Positions 5,820-7,757 of a DNA stretch of 7,757 nucleotides are shown piece after piece. Source of the DNA: Pseudomonadota bacterium (GTDB lineage: Bacteria; Desulfobacterota; Syntrophia; Syntrophales; JADFWA01); NCBI GenBank assembly GCA_030612385.1, contig JAUWNZ010000052.1, positions 1 to 7,757 of the forward strand, read 5' to 3'. The notes beneath the pieces are model-generated. The model was not told where the DNA came from, did no database searches, and worked only from the letters and a program-made list of their open reading frames with translations. A program made the position numbers and the translations under genes. Each line of letters opens with the position of its first letter. The first letter of the stretch is position 1.

Positions 5820-6675
5820 GTTGCCTCCCTTGATGGTTTGTTTGTGCGCCTGCCCGTGCATGCCCGCACGCAGACAGGTTGCACGCGGACAGGGAGAGAT
5901 CCTGAGTTTTGAAATTCCCGGCAAGAAAATCCTCCACTGCCCTCCAGTACCCTTCACTGTCTCTAAATTGCCCCCACAGGGCACACGAGCCATGATTGCC
6001 CCTTGTCGAGGGTAAATAGTAATGTTTGTCACTGGAACGAATGGCTTTGAAGATGGGAAACCAGGCTTCCTTCTCTTCCCTGGCAGAGGTGATAAAAACG
6101 GGGCATTGAATATTTTTCGCCGATCGGCTTATCCAGGTTGAGGATTTGCCCTCGCGCGCAAAGTACTCCCCCGGTGAGAAGGCGAGCACACCATCCACAA
6201 GTTCAGGCCTGTCACCCGCAATCTTCAAGACGAGAGCAGCGGAATAGGAACTTCCCCAGGCTATTACCCTGCCTCTACCATAGTGATTGCGAACGTGCTT
6301 GAGAGCGGATTCAATATCCGGCATTGCATCGATATATGTGGTATCCCTGCCTTGGGTCTTTGCAAGCATAGCCGTTTTGTTCATGACACCGTTTACTTCA
6401 CTCCCGGAACGCTGGTCCACTGCCATGCAGTTAAAACCGATGCGATTTAACTTTGGCGCAATTTTCAGATATTCTCCCCTGCTCCATCCTGCCCGGTGAA
6501 AAAGTACAATAAAGGGGGTCTCTCTGTTTTCGTACATCATATACACATCCGCGGTAATCTGCAGGCCATCTTCCGACGGGAATGTAATGGTTTTCTTCCC
6601 ACCGAAAGCCGGAACATTCGACAGATAAAGCATAAGAAAGACTAAAATCAAGCAATAAGTTATCTTCTTTTTCAT
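5794..6675 (-). CDS. Exported alpha/beta hydrolase
   Basis: The 293-residue product begins with a signal peptide (MKKK, then a hydrophobic stretch to about residue 20, possible cleavage after AFG at 26), so it probably acts in the periplasm. No lipobox is present. The alpha/beta hydrolase core shows FIVLFHRAGWSRGEY (55-69, the oxyanion-loop His-x-Gly region), a nucleophile elbow GSSYS (141-145, S143 the likely catalytic serine, with Ser replacing the last Gly of GxSxG) and RGNHGS with H228. The acid residue is uncertain; glutamates at 200, 201 and 203 sit where it is expected. The start at 6675 is preferred over GTG/ATG codons up to 6720 because GGGAGAGGGG lies six bases upstream and the signal peptide begins there. 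The last 35 or so residues (about 259-293) look unlike the family and are partly encoded by a GC-rich repeat. The substrate is unknown. Confidence 0.85.
   Translation of the reverse strand: MKKKITYCLILVFLMLYLSNVPAFGGKKTITFPSEDGLQITADVYMMYENRETPFIVLFHRAGWSRGEYLKIAPKLNRIGFNCMAVDQRSGSEVNGVMNKTAMLAKTQGRDTTYIDAMPDIESALKHVRNHYGRGRVIAWGSSYSAALVLKIAGDRPELVDGVLAFSPGEYFAREGKSSTWISRSAKNIQCPVFITSAREEKEAWFPIFKAIRSSDKHYYLPSTRGNHGSCALWGQFRDSEGYWRAVEDFLAGNFKTQDLSLSACNLSACGHARAGAQTNHQGRQHGYIQITN
5824..5829 (-). promoter_or_regulatory. Ribosome binding site deciding the FAD oxidoreductase start
   Basis: On the minus strand, AAGGGAGGCAAC leads into the ATG at 5819, placing GGGAGG four bases before it. The site lies inside the last codons of the hydrolase gene. 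It argues against starts at 6032 or 5993, which would add a tail translated from repeat sequence. Confidence 0.7.
5846..5900. repeat. GC-rich repeat inside the hydrolase coding end, related to 3071-3121
   Basis: Bases 5846-5878 match the reverse complement of 3089-3121 at about 28 of 33 positions, both starting GCGCCTGCC and ending CAGACAGG. The following 20 or so bases also resemble each other. The 5846 copy can fold into an imperfect hairpin through CCGTGC and GCACG. It lies in frame in the hydrolase C-terminus (about residues 259-277). The same repeat family therefore occupies both an intergenic and a coding site in this window. Confidence 0.65.
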
Positions 6676-6781
6676 ATTAAGCCCCTCTCCCTTATCATTG
6701 AACGCTACCCGCATGGTCAAGATAATGGTACGTTCTCTTTCTTCGCGATAACCACAACAAGGTTAGCTGACCCAAATTGTC
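6676..6781 (-). other. Intergenic gap between TRAP permease and hydrolase genes, with hydrolase ribosome site
   Basis: This 106-bp gap holds the hydrolase Shine-Dalgarno sequence GGGAGAGGGG (6682-6691 on the minus strand). A small TAACC/GGTTA inverted repeat lies near 6749-6765. No T-run terminator and no convincing promoter was seen, so read-through from the permease gene is plausible. Confidence 0.45.
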
Positions 6782-7757
6782 CTAACTCATCATGTTAGGA
6801 AGCCACAGGCTGATCTGCGGAAATGCTATGAGTATCAGCAGACCTATAATCTCAACGATCACATACGGCATCGTGCCTTTCAATATGGTCTCCATGTCTA
6901 CATCCTTGCTGATACTGCCCAGGGTGTATAAGTTCAGACCCACAGGCGGCGTGATCACGGCCATCTCGATATTGACGATCATCAGTACTCCAAACCAGAG
7001 TGGATCCCAGTTGAGGGCCAGTACTGTGGGAAGAAGTATAGGGGTGGTAATAATTACCATCGACGCCCCGTCGATGAACATTCCAAGAACAAAAAGCATT
7101 AGTTGTATCAACAGCATCGTTAGCCAGGGCGACACATTTGAAGCGGCAATAAAGTGAGCAAAGGAGTCGGGTATCCTGAGGAGATTCAGAAACTGGGTGA
7201 AGATGACCGCGCCGACAAGGATGGTTAAGATTGTGGAGGTGACATGGGCAGCGCGCACTATGGTAGCCCGGAAGGTTTGCCAATTCAGGCTGCGATAAAT
7301 AAAGAGGGCAATGAGATAGGCGCCGACGACACCTATGGCAGCCGATTCCGTTGGGGTGGCAATTCCCAGATAGATCGATCCTAAAACGATGATTATCAGT
7401 AAAAGAGGTGACCAGAGTCTCCTGATGATTTGTAGAACTTCCTGCAACGTCAGGGGCTCGGTTTCCCTCTTCCGGTCGGCGGTTTGCCCGGATATCATGA
7501 CGCGAATCGCTATGTAACCACACATGAGTATCGTCAAGAGAAGTACAGGTATAATCCCTGCTACTGAAAACTTTGAGTAAGATACCCTGGCCAGCTCACC
7601 ATAAATGATGAACAGCACACTCGTGGGCATCAGCATCGCCAGCGCCCCGGGTGCACATACCGCTCCAGCCGCCAGTCTGGGATTATAACCGCGCTTGAGC
7701 ATTTCAGGCAGAGCCATCACGCCGATACTGGCAACGGCAGCAATGCTTACGCCGCAC
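6782..7757 (-). CDS. TRAP transporter large permease subunit, DctM family (partial, N-terminus beyond window)
   Basis: The visible 324 residues are the C-terminal three quarters of a DctM-type permease, a family of about 430 residues with 12 or so membrane helices. TRAP transporters import organic acids across the inner membrane using the sodium or proton gradient, with a periplasmic binding protein (DctP) and a small membrane subunit (DctQ). Family signatures seen are ALPEMLKRGYNPRLAAGAV, IATPTESAAIGVVGAY, LGMFIDGASMVIITTPILLP, NIEMAVITPPVGLNLYTLG, and the typical ending FPQISLWLPNMM. The frame runs on through 7756 (CGVSIAAVASIGVM), so the GTG/ATG near 7720 are internal codons, not the start. 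Genes for DctQ and DctP probably lie beyond the right edge. The substrate cannot be read from this subunit. Confidence 0.93.
   Translation of the reverse strand, partial: CGVSIAAVASIGVMALPEMLKRGYNPRLAAGAVCAPGALAMLMPTSVLFIIYGELARVSYSKFSVAGIIPVLLLTILMCGYIAIRVMISGQTADRKRETEPLTLQEVLQIIRRLWSPLLLIIIVLGSIYLGIATPTESAAIGVVGAYLIALFIYRSLNWQTFRATIVRAAHVTSTILTILVGAVIFTQFLNLLRIPDSFAHFIAASNVSPWLTMLLIQLMLFVLGMFIDGASMVIITTPILLPTVLALNWDPLWFGVLMIVNIEMAVITPPVGLNLYTLGSISKDVDMETILKGTMPYVIVEIIGLLILIAFPQISLWLPNMMS

Noticed and set aside
5820..6032. 71-residue N-terminal extension of the FAD oxidoreductase frame
   Set aside because: The extension lies inside the hydrolase gene, is partly repeat-derived, resembles no part of the family, and lacks a ribosome site, whereas the ATG at 5819 has GGGAGG at good spacing.
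6676..6720. 15-residue upstream extension of the hydrolase
   Set aside because: It would place a charged segment before the signal peptide; the ATG at 6675 starts the signal peptide and has a strong Shine-Dalgarno site.
6852..7523. Minus-strand open frame of 223 codons
   Set aside because: It overlaps the TRAP permease in another frame; its His/Cys/Arg-rich product is what a hydrophobic membrane gene gives when read out of frame.
7715..7720. GTG/ATG pair as the start of the TRAP permease
   Set aside because: The reading frame continues to the window edge with conserved DctM sequence, so these codons are internal.

Overview
The window looks like a chromosomal stretch from an anaerobic bacterium of the Desulfobacterota (old Deltaproteobacteria) type. 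This is inferred from gene content: an AMMECR1/MEMO protein, a TRAP transporter, and an FAD oxidase paired with a CCG-type iron-sulfur protein. The dense palindromic intergenic repeats point the same way. No rRNA, tRNA, CRISPR array or transposase gene was seen.

Layout. A rhomboid intramembrane protease with an N-terminal zinc ribbon runs off the left edge on the minus strand (439 to 1), with a good sigma70-type promoter just upstream. A 270-bp inverted-repeat element (549-818) separates it from a plus-strand gene (1128-2546) that fuses a MEMO domain to an AMMECR1 domain. A second, nearly identical copy of the element (2553-2815) begins six bases after that gene's stop codon. The gene and its leader are therefore bracketed by direct copies of a MITE-like element. 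Between 2816 and 3272 two further palindromic repeat families occur, one of them nested.

The right half is a run of four minus-strand genes, read in the order 7757 to 3273. They are a TRAP transporter large permease (N-terminus beyond the window), an exported alpha/beta hydrolase, a GlcD-like FAD-binding oxidoreductase, and a two-cluster, two-CCG-domain iron-sulfur protein. The last three are tightly packed: the hydrolase overlaps the oxidase by 26 bp, and the oxidase stop codon touches the next start codon. A reasonable but unproven reading is a catabolic unit. The periplasmic hydrolase would release an organic acid from an ester or similar compound, the TRAP system would import it, and the FAD/Fe-S pair would oxidise it and pass electrons to the respiratory chain.

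The observations most worth a second look are the paired MITE-like elements around the MEMO-AMMECR1 gene, the 85-bp palindrome with alternative pairings in that gene's leader, and a GC-rich 33-nt repeat. One copy of that repeat is intergenic, and the other, inverted, forms part of the coding C-terminus of the hydrolase.
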